Below, in pieces: positions 1 to 11,900 of a DNA stretch of 29,174 nucleotides. The stretch's first letter is position 1; each line of letters begins with the position of its first letter. The notes under the pieces are model-generated. The model was not told where the DNA came from, searched no databases, and worked only from the letters and a program-made list of their open reading frames with translations. The translations under genes were made by a program, and so were the position numbers. Source of the DNA: Emmonsiellopsis sp. PD_33 (taxonomy: Eukaryota; Ascomycota; Eurotiomycetes; Onygenales; Ajellomycetaceae); the NCBI GenBank assembly GCA_032988165.1, contig JANTQF010000408.1:1-29174 (forward strand), given 5' to 3'.

Positions 1-2807
1 TTGCCCCAGGTCACGCAAACAGAGAGGCGCTGCGCTCGAACTCGCCTTCACGCACAGGCTACGATGATTCGTCCTGGCCCTGGGGGTGGCAGTTGACCTT
101 TCGTTTCTAGCACCCCAAGCAACGTATCCCCCGCCCCATTAACACTAACCACCTCATCCTCCCCCAAAACCTCCGCCGGCGGGAAAAGCCGCATATACAC
201 CCCACCCACCCCCTCCATCCCACCACTACTACCCCCCGCATACGACCGCCCAAGCACATACCTCGCATGATCCGCAGACCTCAACCGCTCATCCCCCGGC
301 GGCAGCAGCTGCGTAAGCAACACCCCCTGCGCACCCAGCTTCGTCACGATGCACGGGATGAAAGGGAGCAGCTGGATGCTTTGCTGCGGGATCCCTTCAT
401 TCACGAGGTCCGGCGTGGTTAGGGAGATGAGCCGATCGCGCGAGCCGCTGCTGGGCATTTCCAGCGCGTTGATGACGGACCACCACTGCGGGCTGTCGAA
501 GAGGTTGGACTCGCGCGCGTGCGAGTACATGGCCGCGAGCTCGTGGCGGTTCGGGGTGGCGAGGTCGATGGGGTTGTTGTTGTTGGCGATTGTGGAGGTT
601 GGGTTGATGAGGGTTGGGTGGAAGATGCGGGTTGATTTTGCGGTTGAGACGGGCTCGAAGGCGACCTTTGTGCCGCAGGCCTGGGATTTTGCTAGCGAGA
701 TCCATTTTGCGAGCACGTCCGGGCTCCAGTTTGCGTCCACGACGGCCCAGTTGGGCTGGGCGCGCTGGATCAGGGGTTCCCAGAAGTTCGCGAAGTCGAA
801 GGAGCTGGCGGGGAGTTCGAGGATGGCCATGTCTGCCATGGCGAGCATGAGGTCTTTTTTTGCGTCATTTACGGAGACGTATTGGGCTGTTCGGGCGCCG
901 GTGGTGGAGGGGTTGAGGATCTGGATGCCGTGGGGGTGGAGGGTTGATTTGGATTTTTCGAGACCTGCGAGCGCAGCCCGCCCGCTAAGGTCGTCAGCGA
1001 TGACGCTGCAGAAGAGGACGGAGCTGCCCACGTAGCTGGCTGCGAGGGCGACGTTGTGGCCGACGCCGCCTAGGTTTTGGGTTATGGTTGAGGGGTTTGA
1101 GGTGTCGAGGGCTGGGGTATCGCTGGGGTTGGACTTTTTGGAAAGAGGGGTATAGTCGCATGCAAAATCTATGGCAAGGGAGCCGGCAACCAGTACGTTG
1201 GATTTTGGTATGGTTTCTACTGTGGGTTTGGAGTCTGTTGTTGTTGTTGTTGTTGTTGTTGGAGGAGTTTTGAGGTCATTGCGAGTTGATATGGGTTCAG
1301 GGGTTGATCCAATATATACTGGCATGTGTCTTATGTAACAAATTATGCCCAAAAATCAGCCGATTCCTTCCAATAACTGTCCATAACCGCAATACTAGCT
1401 CACCGATTTTCTTGCGCCGAGTGCCCTGTTTCTAGCCTGGCCAATTCCACAGCCACTTTAGTTCCCCGTTCCACATTCCATTCAACAAGCGCAGTGTTCG
1501 CCCTGACACTTTTGCCGCCGCTCAGCTCCTTGATCTTAGCCAGCACAAAGGGGGTGTTATCGCTTCCATGGATCCCTTCAAGTTCGGCGAGTTCAAGGGC
1601 TTGTTCGATTATGTGGTCCATTTCTTCTTTTGGAAATGAATATTCCTCTGGTACCGGATTTGCGAATAGTAGACCCGAGGAGATGTTTAAACATGATTGT
1701 GCATCTATAAATAAGTTAGCTATGCACCGTATGCGCCTGCTTTTTACCAAACTCAGGTTCGAGGGTAGGGATTGAATTCCAGCTTCAACTCACAGATAAT
1801 CGCAGCGGCTTCCGCTTCGTCGTGTATGACTTTCGGTGCCTTGATTCCACTATCTCTAGAATAAAACGCCGGGAAGTCCACATTTCCCTTACGCCCGTCT
1901 GCAAAGGTTCCAACCAGAACTCCCTCGGTTTCAAGATATTCCAACGTTCGCGGAATATCCAAAAAGCTCTTGCAGCCAGAGCTAACCACTGCCACAGGCG
2001 TTCGCCCCAGTTCAGTTAGGTCAGCTGCGTGGATATTAGCTACGGAGTCTTAAAATATTGGGAATCTAATACACACCCGATATATCCATGGAGTTTTCAC
2101 CTCCCCGGTGCACGCCGCCTGGTTGATGTTAGAACTATTTCCATGGCAGTACTTTTGAGATCGCCAACGCACCAAGGCCACCAGTTGCAAAGACCTTTAT
2201 TCCTGCAAGATGCGCAAGAACACTAGTACCGGCAATTGTCGTGCCGCCATTCATATTCCTCCCAGCCATACCCTAGTGATCGTCAGTACTGCTGTACTCT
2301 AAATCTCAAACATCACACATTAAACAGCATACCAGGCCGCAGATATACCCCAGATCTCTCCGGGACACCTTCAACACCTTCTGCTTCTCGGACGACCCAG
2401 CAAGCTCATCGAGCTCATCTGGCGCCATTCCCACCCGCGCAACACCATTAAGAACACCAATAGTGGCGGGCACTGCACCTCCACGGCGCACAATGGCTTC
2501 CAAGCGGGATGCGAGTTCAACATTTGCGGGGTAAGGGAATCCTATGCATGATTTAGCCAAAGAGGAGGAGTAGGATAGGATGAACGAGCTAGGCCGTACC
2601 ATGGGTGTATATTGTAGTTTCCAAAGCCACAACGGGCCTCGATGAAGCAATTGCATCCTGTACCTCTTCAGATATCTTCAGGAATTTGCTTGCCGCCTGT
2701 GATAACGGCTGGCTATGGTGGGATCTATGACTGGGCTGAGAGGGCAATCGTAGTCTCTGGGAGGACCATCTCCCGCAGCGAGCGGCGGTCCGTAGCTGGG
2801 GCATCAT
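1..2807 (-). CDS. Bifunctional pseudouridine-5'-phosphate glycosidase / PfkB pseudouridine kinase (3' end cut by window)
   Basis: The N-terminal half is an indigoidine-synthase-A/PsuG glycosidase that splits pseudouridine 5'-phosphate into uracil and ribose 5-phosphate. The C-terminal half is a PfkB-family kinase expected to phosphorylate pseudouridine, giving a one-protein catabolic route. Exons read on the minus strand: 2807-2600, 2541-2333, 2272-2173, 2118-2077, 2024-1794, 1704-1404, then 1329 leftward; all junctions keep frame. Visible motifs are VALETTIYTHGFPYP, NGGTTIAGT, GGLGGVHRGGE and SSGCKSFLDIPRTLEYLE, whose Lys (about residue 205) matches the Schiff-base lysine of PsuG. The kinase half has NLGGVGHNVA and the NGAGD anion-hole motif with catalytic Asp near residue 765. 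The start at 2807 gives a basic, Ser-rich leader resembling a mitochondrial presequence; an in-frame ATG at 2951 is possible. After LLGVL the frame runs into a TGA at 48-50. Homologues continue 40-60 residues, so a further intron and exon probably cross the left edge. Confidence 0.88.
1236..1261. repeat. (TGT/ACA)n microsatellite encoding poly-Thr linker
   Basis: About eight trinucleotide units lie inside the pseudouridine gene and encode a run of eight threonines. The run sits in the linker between the glycosidase and kinase domains, where length change should be tolerated. Confidence 0.85.
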
Positions 2808-3103
2808 GAATAGACTCCTGTACGCTGTGAATATTCCTCCACGGGGTAAACAAGCTGGATATGATATCAGAATGCGGAGAAGGCGATGCTGGCTGAACGG
2901 AAACTGCGCAAGTGGCCGCTCGGCCGCCCGGACAAACATCGGAGCGGACACCTAACCTTAACGCTACTATTGACGACATCTCGAACTGCATCCAACAACA
3001 TCCCCCTCCGCCGCCAGATCCCAATCTCCTGCGCCCGCGCCCATTGCGATATCCGCTCTCTCCGGGACCGTGAATTGGCCCGCTGGCCGCGCTCCCTGCC
3101 GCC
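2808..3103. promoter_or_regulatory. Shared divergent promoter region (pseudouridine gene / OST1)
   Basis: These 296 bases separate two start codons pointing away from each other, so both genes must take promoter and 5' leader from here. The region is GC-rich near OST1 (GGCCGCTCGGCCGCC around 2918). I see no clear TATA box and recognise no specific operator. Confidence 0.6.
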
Positions 3104-4778
3104 ATGAGACTTTTCTCCGCGCTCTGCGGCCTCCTGGCTGCTACATCCGCCAGCGCTGCGGCAGCTTCCAACGACACCACATATCCCTCGACGCGTCTCG
3201 TATTGCCGAGCAATTTCAGCCCGCCGCAGGTGTTTAAGAATACGAATCTACTCAGGAACATAAATCTTGAAAAGGGCTATGTCCGGGAAACAGTCAATGT
3301 GGTGGTAGAGAACATCGATAAGGGACCGCAGGACCGGTACTTTCTACCATTCCCGACGGAGACCATTGGGAAGATTGGGGGGCTGGAGGTGAGGGATAAG
3401 AATGAGCCGGCGAAGGGGAAGTTCGCGGTTGAGGCTACACAGCTGTTGCCGTCGAGGTTCGTCCAATCCATACCATTAATTAATGCAATGGCGCGCATCA
3501 TACATCAGACCCCATAGCTAACAAGCTGTAGCGCATACCAATTCTTCATCGTCCACCTTCCCACCCCCCTCCCCGCCTCCTCTCAAACCACGCTTAGCAT
3601 ATCATACTACCTCCTGCACTCCCTCACCCCCCTCCCCGCCGCCATTGAGCAGGACGCCAAACAATACCTAACTTACACCTTCTCCCCCTACGCCCCCTCC
3701 GCCTACACCACTTCCAACCAAAAGACGAAGGTTAAATTCCCCAACACCGACATCCCGGAATACACAACGACCACCGATATAAAAACAGGCGACGGCCCAG
3801 ACCCCGAACGCCAGGGAAGCACATACACATACGGCCCCTACAAATCCTCCCCTCCCTCGCCCTCCTCCCCGGCCGTCGACCCCATTACCGTCCGCTACGA
3901 ATTCACCAAACCCCTAATCGCCTGCACCCTGCTGGAACGGGACATTGAAGTCTCCCACTGGGGCAGCAACCTGGCAACAGAAGAGCGCCTGTGGCTGCGC
4001 AACGACGGCGCCTCACTCTCCAAGCACTTCTCCCGCGTCGCCTGGGCACTAAAATCCTACCAGAACCTCCCCAGCTCCAGCATGGCCGAGATTAAAGTCC
4101 CCCTGAAACCCGGCTCCGTAGACCCCTATTTCACAGACGACATCGGAAACGTCTCCACCTCGCGATTCCGCCCCAGTCCGTCGAACAAGAAGCGCGACGC
4201 CCTCCTCGAGCTGAAACCGCGCTACCCTGTCTTCGGCGGGTGGAAATACAGCTTCCGCATCGGCTGGAACAACGCGCTGGAGAACTTCCTCCGCCGCGTC
4301 GGCGCGGAAGGATACGTCCTTCGAGTCCCCTTCCTCGAGGGACCCAAGATGCCCGAGGGCGTGCAGTACGAACGCGTCGAGCTGCGGGTGATATTGCCCG
4401 AGGGGGCGAAGAATGTGCATTATGAGCTTGTTGAGGGGACGGGGATGCCGGCGAGGGATCAGGTGCGGGATGAGGTTGCGTTGCATAAGACGTTTATGGA
4501 CACGGTGGGCAGGACGGTGCTGGGGCTTAGTGTGGAGAATGTGGTTGATGAGTGTCGGGATGGATGGGTTGTGGTGCGTATATCCCCTTTTTCTAAAACA
4601 TAGCTGATTGGAAGATTGTGCTGATTGTTCTTCTTCTTGTGTTTTTTTACAGGTAACATACGACTACCCATCTCTAGAGATCCTGCGGAAACCGCTGACG
4701 ATTGCGGCGGGGCTGTTTGGGGTGTTTGTTACCGTGTGGGGATTGGGGAGGTTGGATGTTAGTATTAAAAAGCGGTAG
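3104..4778 (+). CDS. OST1: Oligosaccharyltransferase subunit OST1 (ribophorin I)
   Basis: This is the alpha subunit of the ER oligosaccharyltransferase complex, which moves the lipid-linked glycan onto Asn residues of nascent secretory proteins. Exons are 3104-3456, 3532-4573 and 4653-4778, giving 506 residues, the usual size for fungal Ost1. Introns are 75 and 79 nt, and both junctions restore frame. The start gives a signal peptide (MRLFSALCGLLAATSASA). The lumenal body has ribophorin I hallmarks including EVSHWGSNLATEE, GWKYSFRIGWN and YVLRVPFLEGP. A single C-terminal membrane span (LTIAAGLFGVFVTVWGLG, about residues 480-498) is followed by a short basic tail ending KKR, consistent with a type I ER membrane protein. 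It is divergent from the pseudouridine gene and convergent with VTC4. I see no defect. Confidence 0.95.
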
Positions 4779-5449
4779 AATTTTTCTATTTTCTTTTCTA
4801 TTTTTGTTGTTTCTATCTGTTGTTTTATTTTTGTTTTGATAAATAGCTTTTTGTGGTTTTGTTTTATTAATTCCTATATGGTCGGTCGTTATTTATTATA
4901 TTTACTAGATTTTTTTCTGGCCGCTTCTTAACTCTGAGAAAGGAAAGGAGAGGGGGGGCGGGGTAAGAATAAGGATAAGAATAGGAGTGAAAAAGATCTA
5001 CCGTGCTACTCTTCTCGCTATCCATGCTTTAAGCAAAGGATGATTGCTCTTTTTCCAACCTCCATAGTTTGTTTATAATCTGGCTCGTCAAAATTCAACG
5101 TTAGATATCTAGATAGCTGGCCGGGCACATCCCAAATTCAATCAATGTGCATGAGATGTAAAATGCAAAAATGTAAATGATATGTTAATGTACATGTACA
5201 TACAAACGGACGGATAAGTAGATAGATAGCCAGAAATATGCTTCCCAAAATGATACATACACAGCCATATAGCCAAACCAAAAAGGAAAGAAAAAGAAAA
5301 AGAAAAAGATCACAACAAGGTCAGATAGCAATGTATACAAAATAGCATTGCGATGATGATCATCATCATTATCATCACCAGAAACCGAACCACATCCCGA
5401 AACAGAAAGGGAATCACAACCAACAACTTACATATACCTAAACCCTTTA
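4779..5449. other. Convergent 3' intergenic region, OST1 / VTC4
   Basis: No gene is seen. The OST1 side is T-rich and the VTC4 side A-rich, as expected for two 3' UTRs facing each other. It holds an AAAAAG-type purine tract at about 5281-5309 and a GAT/ATC-rich imperfect repeat at about 5352-5379. Confidence 0.6.
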
Positions 5450-8167
5450 CTACCCCCTAATCCTCAACCCGAAATTAACACAAACAACCAACACCAACCC
5501 CGCACACAACACCGTCGGCCCCCACCTCTCATGATAAACATGCTTCACATCCCTCCTCTTCCGAATTTTATCAACCCGCCACATATACAGCAGCAAACTG
5601 TACACCAGCGCCAAACACGCCAGCACCGTAAACAGCCACGCGGACGTGAGCGCGACCGTATCCGTGCCGAAGTTCAGCAGCGCGGCCGCGATGGAGCCCA
5701 GGATGATGGAGAATTCTAGCCAGCTGAGGAAGGTGCGTTCGGCGGCGAAGTAGACTTTGGGTTCTACGCGGATGGGGACGTGGATTCCTGGTTTTCATTT
5801 ATTGGTTAGTACAAAAAAAAAGGGGGAGGGGGGGGGGATTGTATAGGTATGGTATATATAGTAAGACGTACTCTTCCCCTTGGGCGCCTTAAACCTCTTA
5901 ACCTGTATCTGATCCGACGGAATAAACCTCGCCGCGCCTCCTCCCGCACCGACTGGAATCTGCGTCGCCCGCGGTTTCGGCACGAGATACTGCGCCCCAT
6001 TCAACACCGCCCGCCCCGCGCCATGTAGATAATGTTTCGCCAATTTAACCCGATACTGCATGCCGCCAGCCCTCCTCGCTTCCTCCAGATCATCTTGGCC
6101 GCTTGATTCGTCTTCGGAGTCGTAGAGCGGGTAGTCGTCGCCGCCGATCTGCTCGCGGTGGTGCGCGGCAATGCGCTCTTCGATATCCAGCGCGTTGCCG
6201 GTGGTTTCGGGGATGTTGGGGTCCTGGCTGAGCGCGTACTGGCGGGCGGGGTCGTCACGTCTATGGAGATCGCGGGCGCCAGTGGTGGATTGGGCACGGC
6301 CGTTTTGTTGCTGTGCGTCCGCGTCTTCTTCGTCCGACTCGTCGTCGTCGAGGATGTCGTCGCTGGTCGATTGGCTTTGGGCTGTTGGACGCTCGATGCC
6401 GAAGCCGCGGGTGATTGGTTTGCGGATGTCGACGTCCATCTGTGGCATCCAGAAGGGGAGTAAGTTGATGTGGTCCGGGAAGAGGGAGGCGGTTCCGTGG
6501 ATGAATTTGCTGAATTTCGGAACGGCCTCGACGAGGTGGCTGGCTATAAGTTCTCTGATCCAATGGGGGGGATCCTGGCCGGCTTGCGTTTGCAGCTTGA
6601 CCTCTAGGATGGCGTATGGGAACCTCTCGATGTCCTCTGCGGGTAATTGGCGGAAGGGGAAATCGATCCCGATATCCATCCGGCGCCAATTATCTCCTGC
6701 CCGTTTATGGCCGTCAAGGTTATCCTCGCGGATCATGCTCAACTCCGTATCCAACGAGATCCGCACTCTGGCATCCCCAGGAAGCTGAAACGCAGTCCGA
6801 TGGTAAAACGATCTGGTTACAGGGACCAGCTTCCTCGTGATGACACGATACTGCACTTCGCGCGCCAGCTGCTCCCAATCCGCAATCTGCTGCGGGCTCT
6901 TCTTCCCATCCTTCCTCGCCTTATCAAACACGCTCTCAACCGTCATCCGGCCGGATAAGAACGCGTTTACGTATTTCTCCTTGATGGGGAACCGTGCCTT
7001 GACCGACTTCTCCCCCGTCCAGTCCTCGCGATGCGTCTTCCTCTCAACGAAGATCTGATCATTTTCCATCCCGCCATACCACCGTAGCCGAATCGCCTCA
7101 GCCCCCTCCGTTTTGCGTAAGCGTCCCGTATACAACTCCCACGTCTCTGGGTTATCATAGTAGATGGATGAAATGGCCGAGTCTCGCTCATCGAATTCTT
7201 TTCTGGGATTGAAGACCAAAACGGGGAGATGCTAAATCAAATTTCGTCAGAAACCTCCCTCGAGAAGGGAATCAGACCGAAACAAACCTTCAGAATAATC
7301 AACTTCAACTCCGTAATATTATCCGGATGAACCCAATACTTGGTCGTCTCCCGGACGAAATTCTGCTGCGAGCCGCCTGCCGCACTATCCCCAGACACGG
7401 GGTGTCCCTTGTTCCTCACGAGATCATACAGTTTGGACAACTTGACGACGAAGGCATCATAGTTATCCTTGAAGAACGGTTTGGCTTTTAACCGTGCAGC
7501 GAAGACGGGTTTGAGGTACCATTGTGTTTGTTTCTGTCCAGCACTGTCAACCAAAAAACCAATCCATATATATATAAAGAGACGGGGGAGGGGGAGAACC
7601 AACATCATGCTTCTTAATAATCTTCTGAAACCCGGTATAATTCAGCTGCGTATACTTTGCCAAATCATGCACATCGGCAATAACATCACTCAGATCCTCC
7701 TCCAGCAACAAAAAGTCCTCATCCGTCGGGTGCTGCACACTACTACCACCGCTACCACCACCATTACCATCCCCACCACCTCCCCTCGCGTCCAGCTGCG
7801 CAACCACATCCCCCACCTCCTTCTCACTATCAATAATCCGCCTCACAATCTCATCGCTCTTAATCTTCTGGAACGTAAACACCTTATCCAGCTCGCTCTC
7901 CAGCAAGGAGACGAAGCGGCGTTCGTCCTCTTCCGTCCATGGCCTGCGCGGCGGCTTGGGGTTCGAAGGGGTGGGCTCGGTGGTGTAGGGGGTTTTGAGG
8001 GCGGTTTTGAGCTCGTCGTAGGCAATGTAGTGGTCGGAGAATTCTTTGATAAGGGAGGAGCGGAGTTGGTGGCCGAATCTGGGTTATGGTATTGGTGGGT
8101 TAGGACAGGTTTGGTTGGAGCTGGCTTGGGGTTAACCTGTGCGGGGCGGGGCGGGAACTTACCTCAT
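5450..8167 (-). CDS. VTC4: Vacuolar transporter chaperone 4, polyphosphate polymerase
   Basis: VTC4 is the catalytic subunit of the vacuolar VTC complex, which makes polyphosphate from ATP and moves it into the vacuole. Exons on the minus strand are 8167-8163, 8078-7604, 7533-7288, 7231-5872 and 5787-5450, giving 807 residues. Domains in order are an N-terminal SPX domain (starts MRFGHQLRSSL, ends with the KKHDK basic motif, residues 1 to about 165) that senses inositol pyrophosphates; the VTC tunnel domain (about 245-600) with R290-L-R292, VERKTHR (304-310) and EVK (452-454), matching the basic and acidic residues that bind phosphate and metal; an acidic linker; and a DUF202-type module with three membrane spans (from AAERTFLSWLEFSIILGS). 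The first coding exon is only 5 nt. KKHD-K is recovered only when the 7534-7603 intron ends at the GGACAG acceptor. Intron 5788-5871 carries long A and G homopolymers. Confidence 0.95.
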
Positions 8168-8521
8168 GTTGACGGCGGGAGAGGGGGGGATGGAGCTGGG
8201 GGAGGAGAGATAAAGGAGAGGAAGAAGTCGGGCATAGACGGAGGTCGTGAGGGTAGATGAGGCGGGGAATGACTCGCCGAGATAGCACAAGGGTATGTAC
8301 TATCCAAGACAGAGAGACAAGACAATGCTTGGCCAAGACCTCGGGATGGGAGATGGATAGCTACCGTAACCTTGCAACCTCGCAACCCCGAACGACAATC
8401 CGGTGGTTCTTATACAGACGCAATGTTATGTCCAAAAGGTGTACAGTAGTTCAGATCTGATATCAACCGCATCGCCGCCGGGCTGGATCAAAGCTTCTCC
8501 GGACCCCAATCCCCCCGGTGT

Positions 8522-8527
8522 CACGTG
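8522..8527. promoter_or_regulatory. CACGTG box (Pho4/NUC-1 type) upstream of VTC4
   Basis: A perfect CACGTG followed by G lies about 355 bases upstream of the VTC4 start codon. Yeast VTC genes belong to the phosphate-starvation regulon and are driven by the bHLH factor Pho4 through CACGTG. The filamentous-fungus counterpart is NUC-1/PalcA. Function here is inferred from motif and gene identity. Confidence 0.5.
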
Positions 8528-8542
8528 GTGTGCAGCGGAGGT

Positions 8543-8555
8543 CCAATTGGCCAAT
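8543..8555. promoter_or_regulatory. Paired CCAAT boxes
   Basis: The palindrome CCAATTGG is immediately followed by CCAATCAG, giving two CCAAT boxes on the plus strand and one ATTGG reading the same way. They lie 16 bases from the CACGTG box. CCAAT is the site of the HAP/CBC complex in fungi. Confidence 0.45.
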
Positions 8556-8923
8556 CAGAGCGCGTGGACGAGACACGGGACCTGTACCGGGGGAATGTAT
8601 TTCCGGGGAGCTGCACCAGTTGGGTTTAGCGTGGTGGGAGAGCTATGAGGTCATCGCTGGGGAAATCACATGTTTGTGTTTACATCACGACGACTCTGTT
8701 GATCTATGGGATTATCGTGGGGAAACGAGGCCAGAAATATTGACGATTGATTAAGTAGCTGCCAAAACGCCATCTCATACATATGTCTCCATTATCACTT
8801 TGCGTTGCGTGTCCCATAACATCCCATCAATCGCAATATTCCACATACATGCACAAAAGCAAACCCCAATTCCGTTCCATCCCAACACCGCAAAGATAGA
8901 TAAACAAAAAGAAACGAACCATC

Positions 8924-11900
8924 TCAACCAGCCCGCACAATTTTCCGGATACTGCTCCGCGCCCCCTCTCCCGTAAGACTGACTACACCCTCCGCCTCTA
9001 GCGCCTTGACCGCGTCCGCAAACTCCTTTCCATCAACTTCCACGCTGCTCCCCTGGTTCAGCGATCGGAGCACCTCAGGCCAATGTGCAGCCACTCCGCG
9101 ACGTCCTCCAAGTTCCTCGACAACCCGGAGGATCTCTTTCTTTAGGTCCTCGCGGAGGCGTCGCTCGCTCGCGCTGGTCCCCTCAGTTAGCAGGCTCATG
9201 TCGATCAGGCCAGTGCGTGCGTCCGTAGCCGCCTGCTTGAGAGCCGATCGGATTAGACGCACTGCCTCCTCCACATCGTCGGCTGTGACTTCGCTCGACA
9301 GGCGCATGCGGGCGTGCGCTTCGGCAAGTCGGATCATGGACTCGAGCTGACGGGTGGTGGCGGTGATGCGGCGGTCGGCAGACCGGATGTCATCGCCAAG
9401 CTTGCGCATCGCGACGTATGCGTTTGTGAGCGCGGTTCCGGCCGCAGGTGTGATGATCGGGTTAATGTTGGTTTTGGCGTAAGTTATGTAGCTGGTGAGG
9501 AATTCGATGGGCTGGTATTAGAAAAACGGATTAGCTTGAGATATCTTCTGCCAGGCGAGGGGAAAAACATTGGTGACTTACGAGGATCTCTTGACTGCTA
9601 CCACTCTCAGGGGTGTCTTCTAGATACATTCCTACCAAATGCTGCGCTAGGCGGCGGTCGTTTTGCTCGTCGATACGATCCAAAACCAGGTATACGAGAT
9701 CGAAACGTGACAGGAGGGTTGGAGGTAGGTCGATATTTTGCGGAACAGGTAGGTTAGGATTATATTTGCTTCCAATAGGATTGGCAGAAGCTAGAATGCT
9801 CGTTCTCGCATTCAAAGTTGTGATGATACCAGCTTTCGCAATAGAAACAGTTTGCTGTTCCATGACTTCATGCAGCACCGATCGGGTTGAGTCGTTCATC
9901 TTGTCGAATTCGTCAATGCAGCAGACACCGCCATCAGAGAGGACGAGAGCGCCGGATTCGAGGACTAGCTGTCTAGACTCTGGGTCCCGAGTTACATATG
10001 CTGTAAGACCAACAGCGGACGAGCCCTTCCCACTAGTGTACACGCCTCGTGGCGCAATCTTGTGGACATACTGGAGGAGCTGAGATTTCGACGTCGATGG
10101 ATCTCCGCAAAGAAGAACATTGATGTCGCCACGATACCGTGGGTTTCCGCCCTTCTCAAACGTCTTATTGGTTCCCCCGAAAAGCTGCAGAAGGATACCC
10201 TTCTTCACGTCATCCATTTCATAAATACTGGGTGCCAGAGATCGCGAGAGAAGGTTGTAGATGTCTGGTCTCGCAGCGGTTGCCTTGATCTTCTCCTCCT
10301 CCTCTGCAGTAATCTTTCGGACTTGCTCTACCTCTCCGGCGATCTGCTCGGACAGTTCTTGCTCCACAGTCGTGGCATCAATACCAAGCTTTTTGCGGTC
10401 AACTTTCTGCACATGGAGAACGTCCACATATGTTTTGAAGAGAGCCTTGGTGGTACGTTGGCGAGGATTAACCCGGACAGGATTACAACGGAAAATACCA
10501 GTCACCTCAACTCTGTCACCAGCTTTGCAAACGTCAACCAATTCGTCGTATGCACAGAGTGATACCGAATGCGGTGTTTGTCCATCAGGCACCGAGTCCG
10601 GGGTCTCTTGGAGCTTAATGACCTGTTTATCTGCAAAACTTGAGCGGTTGTGGATGAGTTGCATCGAGTTTTGGGTTTCGCAAAGCTGTCGGGGGCATTT
10701 GGTAGGCTCTGCGATCTTGCCCCGATCGATATCAACGGCAACGCTGTAGAGGCAGGACTCGCAGCGGAAGAAAGCTATGACGAGAATTAATACACGAGCA
10801 GATGAAATTTGAAGTGACGGATACACACCTTCTTTCATGTCCGGAATGATTGGTGTTGCGCGAATAACCAGACCCTTAATGCTGATGAGTTTGTCCATGT
10901 CTGGTTGTAAAAGTTAGTAAAACCCTGCGTCAGGACCAAGGGGCAAAGCATACCAGCTGGATCCAAATCTCTCATATTAACTGTGCTGTCCATTCCAAAA
11001 GGCAAAACCTTGAAAGTCTTGCTTTCTATATCCGCCAACAAATTCGGGATCTCTGCCTGCTGCGCTCGCGCAGCATCGTTTCCGATATCCGAGCTTGGCA
11101 CAGGGGGAGCGGAGCTACTATCTCTTGTTCTTGGTTGCCGTCTCTGACTAGCTTGTGTTCTGAGGGACTCCATCTCTTTAATTGCCAGATCGACCATGAC
11201 GTCTTTCACCACCTGATCCATGATGGGGATAATTTCTTGTGGATATGCTTGGACCTGGTGCCAGAGTTTGAGGGTTGATGGGTATGCCTTGAGATTGCGG
11301 ATGTCCAGATTCAACCCGGTCACTCCTAGCTGTCGCATGTCATTTAGCATCCTGATGTATTCCTTTTCGTCGGCAAAGTCACCCAATGCACGGGTTTCGT
11401 CTTCAGAAGCGCCGTCTGCCCACATCCGATATTTTTTGGCGTAATTGTAGAGGAAGTTTTTGAAGGCTGACATGGAGTCCTGGATGGAGATGTTGGTACC
11501 CCAGATAATACGAGTGGAGCTACCACCCAGTGCCTCCGCTTCGGAGGTGTCAGGCTGTATATTCGAAAAGGTGGCGTCCGAATGGGGTTCTCCATCCCGC
11601 ACTGGCATACCATTCTCGTCGACAAACACACGTCTTCGGCTGGCAGAGGCACTGAAGGCATCGGAATGGATAGCACCTCTTCTCGTTGAAAGATTGGGAG
11701 CGCCTGCAGATCCGATGGATTGGGAAGAGCGGACGAAAAGACCACTGCTGCTGGAGTGAATGTCTGCTGTCCGGCTGTGGCGGTTGGCTGCGCGTGTTGG
11801 GCTGGAGCTGGACATGTAGCGAATTGGTGATGAGTCTAAAAAGGTGGTCAGTTCGTATGTACTAGGGACACAATTGCAGAGAAATGCGAGCGGATGTACC

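Larger units (their letters stand above)
8168..8923. other. VTC4 upstream region and MCM4 3' region
   Basis: No credible gene is seen. Both neighbours are on the minus strand, so this stretch contains the VTC4 promoter and 5' leader and the MCM4 3' UTR. The CACGTG and CCAAT boxes listed separately lie near its centre. The short reading frames here have no recognisable content. Confidence 0.55.

Noticed and set aside
349..1035. Long plus-strand reading frame (228 residues)
   Set aside because: It lies antisense inside the kinase domain of the pseudouridine gene, whose minus-strand protein has clear PfkB motifs; the plus frame has none.
6158..6788. Overlapping plus-strand frames opposite VTC4
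   Set aside because: They are antisense shadows of the VTC4 catalytic exon, with no recognisable domain.
7469..8260. Plus-strand frame of 263 residues
   Set aside because: It overlaps VTC4 exons and introns antisense; composition is low-complexity and there is no family resemblance.
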